DNA from: Antilocapra americana
Lineage: Eukaryota > Chordata > Mammalia > Artiodactyla > Antilocapridae
Length of the DNA stretch: 64,000 nt
Direction: 5' to 3'
Assembly: GCA_007570785.1 (NCBI GenBank)
Contig: ML660201.1
Span: 41,058,863-41,122,862 of the forward strand
This document shows positions 48,868 through 61,159 of the stretch, piece by piece. The position numbers and the translations under genes are program-made. Numbering within the stretch: the first letter of the stretch is position 1; each line of letters opens with the position of its first letter. Under the pieces are notes generated by a model that saw only the letters and a program-made list of their open reading frames with translations, ran no database searches and was not told the origin of the DNA.

Positions 48868-50713
48868 TTCAGTTCATTCACTCAGTTGTGTCCGACTCTT
48901 TGTGACCCCATGGACTGCAGTACACCAGGCCTCCCTGTCCATCACTAACTCCCAGAGTTTATTGAAACTCATGTCCCTTGAGTTGGTGACGCCATCCAAC
49001 CATTTCATCCTCTGTCGTCTCCTTCTCTTCCTGCCTTTAGTCTTTCCCAGCATCAGGGTCTTTTCAAATGAGTCAGCCCTTTGCCTCAGGTGGCCGAAGT
49101 ATTGGAGTTTCAGCTTCAGCATCAGTCCTTTTAATGAATATTCAGGGCTGATTTCCTTTAGGATGGACTGGTTGGATCTCCTTGCAATCCAAGGAACTCT
49201 CTTCTCCAACACCACAGTTCAAAAGCATTACTTCTTCTGCGCTTAGCTTTCTTTATAGTCCAGCTTTCACATCCATACATGACTACTGGAAAAACCATAG
49301 CTTTGACTAGGCAGACCTTTGTTGGCAAAGTAATGTCTCTGCTTTTTAATAAGCTGTCTAAGTTGCTCATAACTTTTCTTCTAAGGAGCAAGCGTCTTTT
49401 AATTTCATGGCTGCAGTCACCATCTGCAGTGATTTTGGAGCCCAAAAAAATAAAGTCTGTCACTGTTTCCACTGTTTCCCCATCTATTTGCCATGAAGTA
49501 AAGGGACCAGATGCCATGATCTTAGTTTTTTGAATGTTGAGTTTTTAGCCAACTTTTTCACTTTCCTCTTTCACTTTCATCAAGAGGCTCTTTAGTTTTT
49601 CTTCACTCTCTGCCATAAGGGTGGAGTCATCTGCATATCTAAGGTTATTGATATTTCTCCCAGCAATCTTGATTCTGGCTTGTGCTTCCTCCAGCCCAGC
49701 TTTTCTCATGATGTTCTCTGCATTTAAGTTAAATAAAGGTGACAGTATACAACCTTGGTGTACTCCTTTCCCAATTTGGAACCAGTCTTTTGTTCCATGT
49801 ACATTTCTAACTGTTGCTTCCTGACCTGCATACAGTTTCTCAGGAGGCAGGTCAGGTGGTCTGGTATTTCCATCTCTTGAAGAATTTTCCACAGTTTGTT
49901 GTGATCCACACAGTGAAAAGCTTTGGCATAATCAATAAATCAGAAGTAGATGTTTTTCTGGAACTCTCTTGCTTTTTTGATGATCCAATGGATGTTAGCA
50001 ATTTGATCTTTGGTTCCTCTGTGTTTTCTCAATCCAGCTTAAATATTTGGAAGTTCACGGTTCATGTACTGTTTAAGCCTGACTTGGAGAATTTTGAGCA
50101 TTACTTTACTAGCATGTGAGATGAGTACAATTTTGTGGTAGTTTGAGCATTCTTTGGCATTTCCTTTCTTTGGGATTGGATTGAAAACTGACCTTTTCTG
50201 GTCCTGTGGCCACTGCTGAGTTTTCCAAATTTGTTGGCATATTGAATGCAACACTTTGACAGCATCATTTTAGGATTTGAAATAGCTCAACTGGAATTCC
50301 ATCAGCTCTACTAGCTTTCCTTGTGGTAATGTTTCCTAAGGCTCACTTGACTTTAACTCCAGGATGTCTGGCTCTAGGTGAGTGATCACACCATGGTAAT
50401 TATCTAGGTTGTGAAGATCTTTTTTGTACAGTTCTGTATGTATTCTTGCTACCTCTTCTTAATATCGTCTGCTTCTGTTAAGTCCATACCGTTTCTGTGC
50501 TTTATTGTGCCCATCTTTGCATGAAAAGTTCCCTTGGTATCTCTGATTTTCTTGAGGAGATCTCTAGTCTTCCCATTCTGTTGTTTTCCACTGTTTCTTT
50601 GCATTGATCACTGAGGAATGCTTTCTTATCTCTCCTTGCTATTCTTTAGAACTCTGCATTCAAATGGGTATGTCTTTCCCCTTCTCCTTTGCCTTTCACT
50701 TCTCTTCTTTTCA
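48868..50713 (-). mobile_element. Longest BovB copy in the window (about 1.85 kb)
   Basis: Antisense BovB from ttcagttcattcactcag (3' end) to about 50713, where identity stops after tctcttcttttca. On the - strand it covers sequence upstream of the RT motifs, the first RT block (PIPKKGNAKECSNYHKI near 50170), the central RT with GVHQGCILSPLFNLNAE and an intact YADD box near 49625, and the C-terminal domain. It is broken by a stop after EKVG (near 49545) and a frameshift near 49190. The endonuclease domain is absent, so it is non-autonomous. Confidence 0.94.
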
Positions 50714-53420
50714 TTGATAGGACACATCAAAAGGAGTTAGGGACAAATTTTTTTTTGTAAAAATGTGCCCACTGAACAAAGAATGTGAACATTAATAGTA
50801 CATGAAATACGCTTCATTCAGTCCCTGAGTTCAGGATGAGTACTATTTTAAAAAAAACTTTTTTTTGGTAGATTCTAGGGAGCCAACACCTTATTTTTTA
50901 AAGTGGCAAATAAATGGAAAGAAATAAGCCCTCATTATAACTTATTTATATAAATGCTATCTCAGGGCATTAAAGAGTTGTGGCAGAGAAGATTCTCTTT
51001 GTAGACATATTCCAGCTAATAAATGAAGAAAGATTGCTAGACTCTCACCATTTTGCAACCTCTAATAATTTCATGGGTCTGGGGATTGAGCATTAATGGA
51101 TGCCACATCAAATACTGCATGCTTCGTGATGGAAGTATGCTCTGTTGCAAGTGAAACAGTTTTGCTCAAAAAATCCAACCTGAAACTTACTGGAAATACA
51201 GAGGACAGAGAGGAACTTAGCAAACAACTCCAAGTGATTCAGTGAGCAAACTCCCCACCATGGGAAACTTGAAGAATAGGATAGATGATTCCATGCAGTT
51301 TTTTGTCTTTTAGTTTTTAGAAACAACAATGAGTTTTCAAGGAAAAGACATATAGGTAGAGAGGGAAATCATTGATTAAAAAACTTGGGACCAGTGAACC
51401 AATTATAATGTATGAACCTTATTTAGATCCTGATTCAAATAAACAAAATGGTAAAATTATGAGCCAACCAGGGAAATTCGAAGATTGAACTGACAGTTGT
51501 AAGGAATCACTGGTAAACTTTGGTGTAATAACATTTTTTAAAAAAACATAAACTGCTTATTTTTTAATGACACATATTAAAATATTTACAAATGAAGTGA
51601 TATAATACCTGGGGTTTGGTTTAAAATAAGAGCCTGGGAAGCGAAGGAGCTGAGGTCATAGACAAAACAGGAGTACCCAGGAGTGGATACTTGTTGAAGT
51701 GGGAGATGAGTACATGGAAATTCATTATACTATTCTCTGTACTTCTGTGTGTTTGATATTTACATAAGAAAACATTGAAAACAAAATAAAAATAAATGAG
51801 TCGGTGGCTTGAATTTCATTCCCAGTGACACAAAGATGCCACAAGATGTCTCCCACCTACCTATTTTGGGACTTTATGTTCTCATATTTACAGATGCTGT
51901 TGCAGCTAAATTATTCTAAATTTGATTGGTGACCCTGAAGATGATTTCAGACCTTTTATCAAATCAACTGAAGTATACTCTTCAGAGGGAGAAAGTCTTG
52001 TTTTAACTTTTTGTAATTATTCTAGGCCTTTGTTTTTGTGAGATGGTATTTTGGCTGTAAAAGACCTAGAAGAAAGCATTGGGAAATCTGATAGGTAAGC
52101 TAAATTGGTTGGGCTTTTCATGTTGAAGCTTTTGGAAATCTTTTTTCAATCTGGCCAGTCACCGTGAGACTTTGCAGCTGGCTGGTGTCAGGGGCTTGCT
52201 GGTGACTCACTCGTTTTAGGCAGGGTCAGTCCTTGATAACTTCCTTGGAAATGGCTTGGGCTGCCAGGCACAGACCATGGCCACATGACTTTTGCTTGAC
52301 ATCATTTCTTTTACCCACATTGGTGGCTGTCGGTCATCAGAGGATCTAATTTCTATTTTACTTTCAGTCTAGAAATTTAGAAGACTTTATTTTTACCTCT
52401 TTGGGTTCTTGTATTAATCTTATAATCTGGCTGTTTTCTGATTGGTAAAACATAAGTCTGGCTCAGGGAATTCTAAACATTTATCTTACATGTTTTAGAA
52501 AGAGAAAGTTTACAAAAGATGAGATACAGGTAGTAGAACCTTGTTAGTTTTATTCTTTCTCCATGCTGATTTTTTAAAAATATTGGATAATACGAAAGGA
52601 GCAGCACTGTCAGTAGGGACTTGCTGGAGTGTGCCAATGTGTGTTCTGTAAATTGAGTTTATCTAAATTCTCATCTAGAAGAAGCAAGCCAGTTTCTCTA
52701 GTCTTTTTCTAGAAAGTGAATTTTAAAGTAATACCACATGTTGGATGAAATACAGTAGCGCCAAGATCAAGATATAAACTACTATAGAGTGAATTTGCAA
52801 ACATAAGAAAGGGATGCTCATTAATTTGTGGAAAATTTGAGAGAGAATTAGAACATGAGAGATTTGAAAATAGTTCTTTTGTCGAGTTAACAGGGCTTGT
52901 ACAGGTAAGTTCCTGGCAAGCTCATTTTCAGTTCTCTCTTTTTGGACATGTTTATCGTATTCATTTTCCACATATCTTTGGGTACTGGCAGACATCTATT
53001 TGTGCCCATAGTCTCTGGATTATGTGGCCTTGGTCACTGTTTCTGCTGTCCCTTGGCACAGTATTCAGCATTGAATTTCTAGAATTGTTCTCTAATTTGA
53101 CTGTACATTTGCTGAGGATGGAGCTAGCTTGTCTTACATTTTATCTCCTTTTTTAACCTGTAGTTTTGCTTATGTCCCTCTCTTTTGCTATTGTGGTTTA
53201 CCTCAGAATCTTTATAAGTTTTAGAAATGTTTCAGAGCCCAAGATTTTGCATTGACTAACCATTGTAGGAAAGTGGATTACTTTGCTATAATACCAGTCA
53301 TTTAGAAATAAATTACCACACAAAGCCTTATCCTAGGCATTGTACTATCTATAAGCTGGAATTTGTATTTCAAGTTAGGAAGATTTACAGACACTGTTCT
53401 TGTATTTATTGGCAAACTAC
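50714..53420. other. Intron DNA, no gene seen
   Basis: No repeat recognised with confidence. The short frame at 52995-52723 (-) has no motif. Confidence 0.55.
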
Positions 53421-53431
53421 TGCTTTATACT
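53421..53431. repeat. Target-site duplication, left copy (Bov-A2 SINE)
   Basis: tgctttatact, repeated exactly at 53712-53722. Confidence 0.9.
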
Positions 53432-53711
53432 GCTGCTGCTGCTGCTAAGTCGCTTCAGTAGTGTTTGACTCTGTGCGGCCCCATAGACGGCAGCCCACCA
53501 GGCTCCGCTGTCCCTGGGATTCTCCAGGCAAGAACACTGGAGTGGGTTGCCATTCCCTTCTCCAGTGCATGAAAGTGAAAAATGAAAGGAAAGTCTCTCA
53601 GTCGTGTCCGACTCTTGGAGACCCCATGCACAACAAACAGCCTACCAGGCTCCTCCGTCCATGGGATTTTCCAGGCAAGAGTACTGGAGTGGGGTGCCAT
53701 TGTCTTCTCCG
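53432..53711 (-). mobile_element. Bov-A2-type SINE with intact target-site duplication
   Basis: Antisense dimeric SINE. It has two successive tail-like units, gcttcagtagtgtttgactc near 53452 and gtctctcagtcgtgtccgac near 53592, each followed by caccaggctcc/ccaggctcctcc and a tggagtggg..gccatt block. A perfect 11-bp direct repeat, tgctttatact, flanks it (53421-53431 and 53712-53722). The sequence is close to the family form, suggesting a relatively young insertion. Confidence 0.93.
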
Positions 53712-53722
53712 TGCTTTATACT
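53712..53722. repeat. Target-site duplication, right copy (Bov-A2 SINE)
   Basis: tgctttatact, identical to 53421-53431. Confidence 0.9.
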
Positions 53723-53767
53723 AATGATTTACAAAATTAAAGTGCTTTTTCCTTAGATGACTATGAA

Positions 53768-53932
53768 TAAAGAATCTGCCTGCAATGGAGGAGACCTGCG
53801 ATCTGGAAGATCCTCTGGAGAAGGGCATGGCAACCCACTCCAATATTTTTGCCTGGAGAATCTCCATGGACAGAGGAGCCTGGCGGGCTACAGTTCATAG
53901 GATCACAAAGAGTTGGACAGGACTGAGCAACT
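53768..53932 (+). mobile_element. Bov-tA SINE, sense
   Basis: Runs from aaagaatctgcctgcaatgg to gttggacaggactgagcaac. The extreme head is missing. It faces the antisense SINE that ends at 53711. Confidence 0.9.
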
Positions 53933-54094
53933 ACAATTTGTTTCTTTCTTTCTTTAGGTGCTTACAGTTGTAAAAATCTGTAGAATCGTTGCTACTAATG
54001 GCATCAATGCAAATTGACACATTTTGTCAATTTGTCGAGGTCTTATATACCGCTAACTGAAACTATAGTAGCATATCATCGTTATTGAACATTT

Positions 54095-54240
54095 GTCAGG
54101 TACCAAGCCCATTTGTGATGCCAAATAATCCTCATATCAATCCTGTGAAGTTCATGCTACGTGATTCTGATAGACTTTCTTGTTTTATAGAGCTTTTATA
54201 TGGGCAAAGTAACCACAGTTAGAATGGCTTATAACAATTT
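54095..54240 (-). mobile_element. MIR-like fragment
   Basis: aatcctcatatcaatcctgt and the upstream atttgtcaggtaccaagccc fit the antisense MIR 3' part. Confidence 0.5.
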
Positions 54241-54776
54241 TCTGTAATGCTTACTGACAGAAACTTCAGAGTAAGTTAGATGACATTAGGATCTCCCCTT
54301 GTAGAGACACAGAACTGAAAACACCATCATGGAATACATTCAGTAGTACAGGCAGAAACAAAGAACTGTTAATCCTTGGGAATTACTGTGCCTGTTGGGA
54401 CGGAGTCCAGACAGGCATTAGAGAGGAGAGGACTTTCACATGGCTTCTGAGGATGAAAGTGTTTGCTGTGATGGAAAAGGTGTGGGCCAGGGGAAAGGGT
54501 ATTTGAATAATAAGATACAGTACAGAGGGTGAAAGTGTGGCCTGTTGAAGGAACAGTGTGTAATTAACTGTGGCTAGGTTGTCATTTGGCATGTGTTTGT
54601 GGGGGCAGAGGGAGAGAAGGGGAGAGAGGTGGGTGAGTAGATGGGATGGGTCAGTGTGACTATATAGCATAGTGGTTGAGTTCATCATTTTTGGGCTAAG
54701 AAACAAACCTAGCTTAGAGTTTTAGGTTTGTGTCTTGCCAGTGCTATGTCAACTGTAAATTTGTTCATTTCATCAT

Positions 54777-54900
54777 TCATTGATTTAACAAATATTCATT
54801 GATACCATCAAAGAACCTGATACTACCCTAAGCACAAGGGATGGAGCAGTGAGGAAAATAGGCAAAAATCCCCTGCTATCAGGAAGCTTACATAGTGGTG
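54777..54900. mobile_element. Ancient mammalian repeat, family uncertain
   Basis: aaatattcattgataccatc ... ggatggagcagtgaggaaaa ... gctatcaggaagcttacata follows the widespread low-copy-identity pattern (caggcactg...gagcttacat). I cannot name the family with certainty. Confidence 0.4.
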
Positions 54901-55029
54901 TGGTTTTTTTTTTTTTTTTTTTTTCCGGAGCAAAATGTGGAGAAATCAAACAAGTATGAAGAGGACCATTTAATGGCAATTACAACAGATCAGATAATGA
55001 TTCCATTTTGGGCAGGGAGAAGTGAGTGC

Positions 55030-55340
55030 CTAGGCCTTCAGGAATGAGTGAGCTTTTATATACACATTAAAGGTGAACTTGGAGAAATGGGAAGAGGACA
55101 GGCCAAGGAGGGCCTTGTTGGCCAACAGTGAGGAAATAAGATTGTGTCCATAGTGCAGTGGGAAGCTACTAGAGGGATTTAAGCAAGATGGCAGGTGACC
55201 TGACTTGCATTCCTAATAGATCACTCTGCCTGCTATGTGGGGAATGGCCTGTATAGGGCCAGAGAGGAGGCTGAGAGGTCGTTGCAGATATCCTGGTGAG
55301 GAGTGATGGTAGGCTAGACCTAGAGGAGAGGTGGAGGTAG
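55030..55340. mobile_element. Ancient mammalian repeat, family uncertain
   Basis: gggccttgttggccaacag, gatcactctgcctgctatg and cagatatcctggtgaggag follow a familiar mammalian repeat order and may belong with the fragment at 54777-54900. Confidence 0.4.
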
Positions 55341-55532
55341 AGAGAAGAGGATGTTTCTTCCATCCAATTGGAGGGATAGTAGTCAGGATGTGTGGAGGAA
55401 TTGGATATGGAATGGGGATGTGAGAAAGAGAGGGGTCAAGGACAGATTCTGAGGTTTTAGGTTGGACAGACTAGTCAGGTAACTCCTTGAATTCCAGAGC
55501 GCTATCCTTCCCACGGATTACATGGGATAGGA

Positions 55533-55860
55533 AGACTTCCTGGTGGCACAGTGGATAAGAATACACTTGCAGTGCAGGGGACCTGGGCTCGATCCCTGGT
55601 CTGGGAAGATCCCACATGCCACAGAGCAACTCAGCCCATGCACATCAACTCCTGAGCCCGTGCTCTAGAGCCTGTGAGCCACAACTGTTGAGCACATGGG
55701 CAGTAACTGCTGAAGCCTGCGTGCATAGACCCTATTTTCCATGACAGGAGAAGCCACTGCATTAAGAAGCCTGTGCACTGCAATGAAGAATCGCCCCCAT
55801 TCACCGCAACTAGAGAAAGCCTGTGCAAAGCAGCAGACCCAGCACAGCCATAAATAATTT
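55533..55860 (+). mobile_element. CHR-type tRNA-derived SINE
   Basis: Head gacttcctggtggcacagtg and B-box region gggctcgatccctggtctgg, followed by the long CHR body (gaagcctgtgcactgcaatg, cagcagacccagcacagcc) and an A-rich end at about 55860. Confidence 0.85.
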
Positions 55861-58500
55861 TAAAAAATGGAATAGAAATATATGGAATGATAGATGAGTT
55901 CATTAAATATGCTTTGTGCTGTCTTGAAGTGTTTGAACTCAAAGTATAAAGACACAGAGCCCAGAGTGACAGAGAAGTTGGGAGAGGCTAAAGAAAAGGT
56001 ACTTAGCAGAAGCCATGTAGCAGCCAAACCCAAGAAAAAGCAGAAGCCATGAGGTGGAGAGAAAGGAGGGCAGTGGTATCAGTAGCAGAAGCAGTGGTAA
56101 AAAGAGAGTTTGAATTCTAAGTCCAGTAGGTGCTCTGGCATCACCTCTGAGCCACCTGGTCTCCTGGGATATCAGAAAGGGAGCCTCCTTTCTCTCCAAG
56201 ACCTGGCAGTGCTGTTACTTAGAGTTTGCTGGTCCTCCTCTTGCCCCTGCTCTGCCCCCACCATGAGCTCTCTCTCCCTGGACAGATCTAAAGTTTTCTA
56301 CTCATGTAGCCTGACTGAGCCAAAATAGCATAACTAAGTTTCTTTCTTGTTGGAGGGCCCATATTTCTTATTACATACAATTAGATTTTTATTTATTTTT
56401 AAAATATGAATAATGCAAAAGTTTATTTGCATTGTCATTTTAAAAAGTGAAATAAAAATATTTATCACGTAGCATAAATTTTTCTTCAGTCTTTCTGAAC
56501 ACAGTGAGGTTGTGTCCTCTCTCCAGGCATAACCACCCTTATCATTTTGGGGGCTGTACCATTCCATGTTTTCTAAGTAGTTATATACTTATCAGTATAT
56601 GCATATATTATTGTGAGGATTTTCCAAACATAATTTAGATTATATAGAATATTAAAAACTATAACTTTACCAAAAAAAGCATAAAGTAAAAGCAATAACT
56701 TCCTTTTTTCACCCACTGTTTCTTTGAGGTCCTTCTATGTCAGAATACACACACCTGCGTCACTGTCAGTGGTTGCCCATTATTCTACTTAGCACGCTTT
56801 AGTAAATCTTTCTCCTGTACATGGACAGTTAGATTATTTCCAAAGTTTCTGCTTTTCCTGAATTATTTTTAAGAGTGGGTCTGTGCTTCCATGCAACCTT
56901 TCACCCATTTGAGCAAAACTAAAGTAGTGTTGGTGAAGTCCGTGGTCATTTGGTGTCTGTGCATACATCTCCGCCCTGAGGTTGGGCTGAGCTGCAGGCA
57001 GAGTCCATGGAGCCCATGTGGATCACAAGTCAGGCACATGTGGCAGCAATTTTCCTCCTTTTCCTCTTGCTTCGGGGAGGAATTAGAACTGTGGGGCATG
57101 GGGAGCCTTAAATTTTGCAGCATCCTCAAGAAAAACTCAAACTAACCCATTTATATTAACACCTAGTAAAAGAAAATAGTAGCTTTGCTAAAATAATCTT
57201 CTAAAAAGACAGGTTTAATGAGAATTTCTGAATTAAATTGAAGAGTTTTAATTAAACATGCAAAGGATAAACAGTATCTTCAAAGCTCAACCTAAAGAAG
57301 TAACTATTTCTTGAGAAGGAAAAATATTTAACTGTACTGAATGCCTGACCGTTTGATCTTTGAAAGAGTGTGTGTCTTTTTGAAAATTCATGTGAAAACC
57401 TGTGAATTATAATTTAAATTATAAGAGGACTCATAATTTGTGTGCTTTCTGCAGATAGGTTTATGGAAGCTGTGGATATCTTTGAAGTAATACACCTTTG
57501 CTTTAGAGAAAGACATTGTATTGGGTTAGCCAAAGGAGACTATAAAGTATCATGATTGCTAAATTCCCTGGCTAACTTTGACTCTAAATAGACCTAAAGG
57601 TTTAGAAGGTCTCAGGTTAGCTCCTAAGGTTGCTAGAGGCCCTGGCAAGCAAAATCGTGGACATCTTTTTACAGAATCCTTTGCTCTTAAACTCCAGATG
57701 TGAAGGGTTTGGGTGAAATTTTTGCACGCAGATAACTCTCCTCAGGTGTTCAGAACCCCTTGCATCACATGATAGTAAATGAGATCATTCCAACAGGAAT
57801 TGCTGTACATATTCCCTCCATCACTACCATATACTCTAGGAACTGCTCTCTCTCTTCGCTCCCATCCTTTATTACAAAACTGCAACCAAGGTGAAAACCT
57901 CGCTCTTCCTCAATGTTTCTATTTTGGCTTCTAATTTCAAGAATATAATTTCTTTCCTTTTTTCCTTCTTGGCCTCCCTCCCTCTCAGTTCCTATCCCTT
58001 CAAAAGGCAAGGAGACAATCTCTCTCCTTCCTACTCAGCTTTTAGTCCTCTTTCCCTCCACTGAGTCTGCATATAACCCAGGGGATTCCTGTATCAATGT
58101 GCTGGGATCCAGACAGGTTTTGTAACTCAGGGAAGCGATTGTAACTAGAGAGCACAGACCCAGTCTAAAGGTGATTCTTGCTCTCAGGAACTAGAAGTCC
58201 AGTGTTGCCAAACCTGCTGATTTTAAGAGAAGCAGGAAATCCAGACTTTTTGGTGGTTTCTCCATTGTTCTTTTAAATGCTGGCAACCAGTTTGAAAATT
58301 AGTTTGCAGCAGTATGCAGTGAAGCAGAAGACATGTGTTAGACATCACTTGGGACTTCTGAGTAAATCAAAGAAAAATTTTGCGCTTTCTTATTTTGAGG
58401 CTAGCCATGCAACTTCCATAGTTTCCTATCTTTTGACTAAGGTGATCTTTTCTTTGGTAGGTTTATTTTCCACAAATGTCACCTGTGGGAGGCATCTCTA
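55861..58500. other. Intron DNA, no gene seen
   Basis: A moderately GC-rich patch at 56100-56330 and pyrimidine-rich sequence at 57830-58060. Nothing recognisable. Confidence 0.5.
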
Positions 58501-58509
58501 GGAGGCAGC

Positions 58510-58640
58510 GGAGTATTCTGCTTAAGATCAAGACTTGAGTGTCAGCTGAATCTGGGTTGGATTAAAGTTCTGTTGAGTAATTTGTTACCTTGGATGGGTC
58601 ATTGAAACTCTGTGAGTCACCAGGAAAAGGTGACTACTAA
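58510..58640 (+). mobile_element. MIR-like fragment
   Basis: gtcagctgaatctgggttgg and atgggtcattgaaactctg fit a sense MIR head and core. Confidence 0.5.
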
Positions 58641-58664
58641 TGATGTGTCTTAATTGCTTTACAG

Positions 58665-58850
58665 ACAACAAATCCTTATTGAGTGCCAGTTATGTACCAG
58701 ACATTAAATTAGGTATTGGGGATCCCATATTGAACAAAATCATACATGGCTTCAGCATTCCTGGAGCTCACTGTCCAGTCCAAGAGAAAGACATTCTCAG
58801 TAATACAGGTATAACAAGAAAAGAAGGTCAAATGCTCTGCACAAATGAAC
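58665..58850. mobile_element. Ancient mammalian repeat, family uncertain
   Basis: gagtgccagttatgtaccag, ttggggatcccatattgaac and cctggagctcactgtccag fit the same type as 54777-54900. Confidence 0.45.
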
Positions 58851-59204
58851 GGTGAAGCTAGGCTGGGGTTCCTGGAGGAAGTGTTGCTTGATCTGAGAAC
58901 TGAAAGATGAGTTGGAGTAAACCAGGTGAGAAAGGGATGGAATAGTGTTTATGTCAAAAGGCCAGTGTGTATTTCTTTCCAAGGCATTGAGATCACACTG
59001 ATATTATGCAACCAGATGAAATGATGATCCAAACCCAAGTCAGTTTTACACGGTCCCATTTTAACAAATATTCTCAAAGAGAAACGGAAAAGTACTGTTA
59101 CTTCTCTGTAGTTCTCTAACAAAATTCCCTTTGTCAAGTGTAGTAGTAGATAGTATACTCTAGGTTATGCTGCAGTAATAACCTCGAAATTGCAGTGACT
59201 TAAG

Positions 59205-59370
59205 CCCAGGTCAACAAGTTATAACCCTCAGGCCAAATCTTGTATATGCCCACTTTGGTAAATCAATTTTTATTGGAACACAGCCATGCCCATTCATTTA
59301 CATGTTGTCTGTGGCTGCTTCCCCACTACACTGACAGAACTGATTAGCTGTGAAAGGGACTGTATAGCCC
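59205..59370. mobile_element. Probable hAT-family DNA-transposon relic
   Basis: aaatcaatttttattggaac, acagccatgcccattcattt and gtctgtggctgcttcccc resemble the same Charlie-type consensus seen at about 37840-37920. Family is uncertain. Confidence 0.45.
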
Positions 59371-59457
59371 TTTACTTTTATATTTACTACCTGATTCTTT
59401 GCCAGAGGAAAAAAAATGCCAATCCCTGTTTAAAAGTATTGGTATGTGCTTCCTCAG

Positions 59458-59662
59458 GCTTTCCTGGTGGCTTAGTGGTAAAGAACCCACCTGCCAATGC
59501 AAGAGATGCAAGTTCAGTCCCCTGGTTGGGAAGATCCCCTGGAGAAGGAAGTGGCAACTCACTCCAGTATTCTTGACTGTGAAATCCTTTGGACAGAGGA
59601 GCCTGGCAGACTACAGTCCATGAGGTCACAAAAGAGTCAGACACGAATGAGTGACTAAACAG
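59458..59662 (+). mobile_element. Bov-tA SINE
   Basis: Full-length type: gctttcctggtggcttagtgg head, gggaagatcccctggagaag middle, gtcagacacgaatgagtgac tail. Confidence 0.92.
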
Positions 59663-59934
59663 CAAAAGGAGCTCCCGCAAAGGGAAACTGGAAATTATAC
59701 TATTAATATCTATACATGGTGCTGTAAAGGAGCACACTTGTTATGGAAGGACATAGCTTAGTGCTTGGCACGTAATATAATGCTTCTGCTCTTTGTAATT
59801 ATTCTTAATACTATCTTATTCTCTTTTTCTGCTCTTCTTAGAAACCCCTGATCTGATTAGTAAGCCTTGTGTGTGTTATATCAGTATTATTACTGCCACT
59901 ACTAACAGCAGTGCTTTACATTTGCTGCTCACCT

Positions 59935-60215
59935 ATGATGTTTAAGGTATTGGGCTGGGAACTTTGTGTGTCATTATCTTGAACCCTTACAGTGCTCCTT
60001 GAAGGAGAAGTATCCCTATTTTATAGACCCTGCTCTTATTAGTAACAAACACCATTGACTGAGCATTTATTCTGTGCCTAAACATGTGCTCGCCTAAGTA
60101 ATAGGTCCTTATAAAACCATCCCATTTTACAGACAAGAAGCTGATACCTAGAGAGGTGAGTAAGTTGCTCTGGGCACCATGCTCTGCTCTGAAGTGGTAG
60201 AGATGAGGGTCTAAC
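59935..60215 (-). mobile_element. Antisense MIR fragments
   Basis: ttattctgtgcctaaacatg, cccattttacagacaagaag and tagagaggtgagtaagttgc give the antisense MIR 3' part and core. A partial second copy precedes it. Confidence 0.6.
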
Positions 60216-60747
60216 TGTAGCCCTTCCAACACCAAAGCCTAATTGTGTTTTCCATCTATGTACCATCCCCTGTCCCATGAGTTACCAGGATAGAGGGATT
60301 AAAATGACAGCTTCAGTCACCCGTTGGCCAGGCTGGCCCATTCTTTGTCCCTGGGACAGCTTTCCTGTTGCTTTCCCCCTGCTTAGAGTAGTCTTGCCTT
60401 TTCCTCCCCAATGTGTACAGTCTGCTCATCACTGAACCCCTGTTTTTAAAGAAGCTTGTTCTCATTGCCATCATGACCTCTCCTTCCACCAACATAGGTA
60501 GAATATTTGGATAGCCTGTTAGACGGGAAAGTGATAGAGTAGACTAGGATGAGCCCATTGTGGACTAGGCACTCATTTTTTTTTTTTTTCCTTGTAGAGT
60601 TAATGATCTTCACTGATCATTTCTCTTCCTCCTTTTTAAAAAATAGCTTACTGAGCACTTTATATATGGCAATCTTCATGCCGCATACATCGTGCCTTTG
60701 CACCCCTGCAAAGGGTTTCTTTTACTCTCCTGATTTACAATGCAGAA

Positions 60748-60960
60748 GGGCTTCCCAGGTGGCTCAGTGATAAAGAATCCCTTTGCCAATGCAGGAGACA
60801 TGGGTTTGATCCCTGGGTCAGGAAGATCCCATGGAGAAGGAAATGGCAGTCCTCTGCTGTATTCGTGCCTGGGAAGTCCCGTTGACAGAGGAGACTCATG
60901 GGCAGCCTACAGTCCATGGGGTTGCAAAAGAGTCAGACACGACTTAGTGACTAAACAACA
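60748..60960 (+). mobile_element. Bov-tA SINE, first of a pair
   Basis: Head gggcttcccaggtggctcag, tail agtcagacacgacttagtg, ending ctaaacaaca. A second copy starts 6 bp later. Confidence 0.92.
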
Positions 60961-60966
60961 TTTATT

Positions 60967-61159
60967 GGGCTTCCATGGTGGCTCAGACAGTAAATAATAT
61001 CCCTGCAATGTGGGAGACCTGGGTTCAATCCCTGGGTTGGGAAGATCCCCGGGAGAAGGGAACAGCTACCTAGTCCAGTATTCTGGCCTGGAGAATTCCA
61101 TGGACTGTATAGTCATAGGGTTGCAGAGGCAGACACAACTGAGCGACTTTCACTTTCAC
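60967..61159 (+). mobile_element. Bov-tA SINE, second of a pair
   Basis: Head gggcttccatggtggctcag, tail acacaactgagcgactttc with the usual cactttcac end. It has the same orientation as the copy at 60748. Confidence 0.92.

Noticed and set aside
54383..54706. 107-codon - strand frame
   Set aside because: It is the antisense of a purine-rich stretch, so Ser/Leu/Pro/Thr-rich and stop-poor by composition.
57520..57550. attgggttagccaaagg resembling a mariner terminal repeat
   Set aside because: The similarity covers fewer than 20 bases, with no element body and no second terminal repeat.
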